DNA from: Helochares maculicollis
Lineage: Eukaryota > Arthropoda > Insecta > Coleoptera > Hydrophilidae
Assembly: GCA_033557835.1 (NCBI GenBank)
Contig: JAWQRO010000302.1
Coordinates: 1-43,739, forward strand
DNA length: 43,739 nucleotides
Direction: 5' to 3'
The notes under the pieces are model-generated. The model did not search any database and was not told the origin of the DNA. It was given only the letters and a program-made list of their open reading frames with translations. The position numbers and the translations under genes are program-made. The number at the start of each line of letters is the position of its first letter. Positions within the stretch are counted from its first letter, which is position 1. Below, one piece after another: positions 43,681 through 43,739 of the stretch.

Positions 43681-43739
43681 ATGAATTTTAAAATTGAAGC
43701 CTTCCCAAAAGGTGCTTATTAGACATTACAGACTAGTTA

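Overview
The window is eukaryotic nuclear DNA, most likely from an insect. It is AT-rich, has long gene-poor stretches, carries one exon with canonical GT/AG splice sites, and is heavily colonised by element types typical of insects: mariner DD34D transposons, a Ty3/gypsy element with a tRNA-Ser-like primer site, and RTE- and Jockey-like LINEs. I see no prokaryotic operons, no convincing tRNA or rRNA gene, no CRISPR array and no intact multi-exon gene. The species and chromosome cannot be told from the sequence.

Layout. 1-3.4 kb: sequence without recognisable elements around a single GC-rich coding exon (962-1226, +) encoding a Pro/Gly/His-rich segment of an unidentified protein. 3.5-9.2 kb: four mariner remnants in a row, all on the minus strand, with a 36-bp minisatellite beside the first. 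9.2-13.5 kb: mostly unique sequence with a 17-bp minisatellite. 13.47-18.60 kb: a gypsy-type LTR retrotransposon (minus strand; LTRs, PBS, PPT, gag, protease and integrase still visible, reverse transcriptase/RNase H not found), interrupted by a 5'-truncated RTE-like LINE (plus strand, 14026-15645) with a 9-bp target-site duplication. 18.6-21.1 kb: degenerate dispersed repeats. 21.08-22.63 kb: a second copy of the mariner block seen at 5.1-6.6 kb, followed directly by a 227-bp satellite array (22.66-23.83 kb).

24-33 kb: an 18-bp GC-rich minisatellite (25.27 kb), a 186-bp tandem repeat with a conserved hairpin (27.13-27.69 kb), a dispersed repeat with small palindromes (28.15-29.01 kb), a Jockey-like reverse transcriptase fragment (29.78-30.42 kb), and the best-preserved mariner (30719-31890), with both TIRs and TA duplications. 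33-36 kb: few elements, with a CpG-dense, CRE-rich patch at 35.13-35.46 kb that looks promoter-like. 36.4-38.3 kb: three different tandem-repeat families side by side. 38.5-39 kb: a seventh mariner remnant. 39-42.5 kb: mostly unique sequence with a CpG/TGTCG-rich tract. 42.55-43.74 kb: the C-terminal part of a Jockey-like ORF abutting an inverted second copy of the 28-kb repeat.

No set of genes here works together as a pathway. The biology is transposable-element turnover (nesting, duplication, truncation, satellite formation) around what is probably the intron or flank of a regulated host gene. All frame, motif, TIR, TSD and period statements were read by eye; family assignments rest on remembered family motifs, not on searches.
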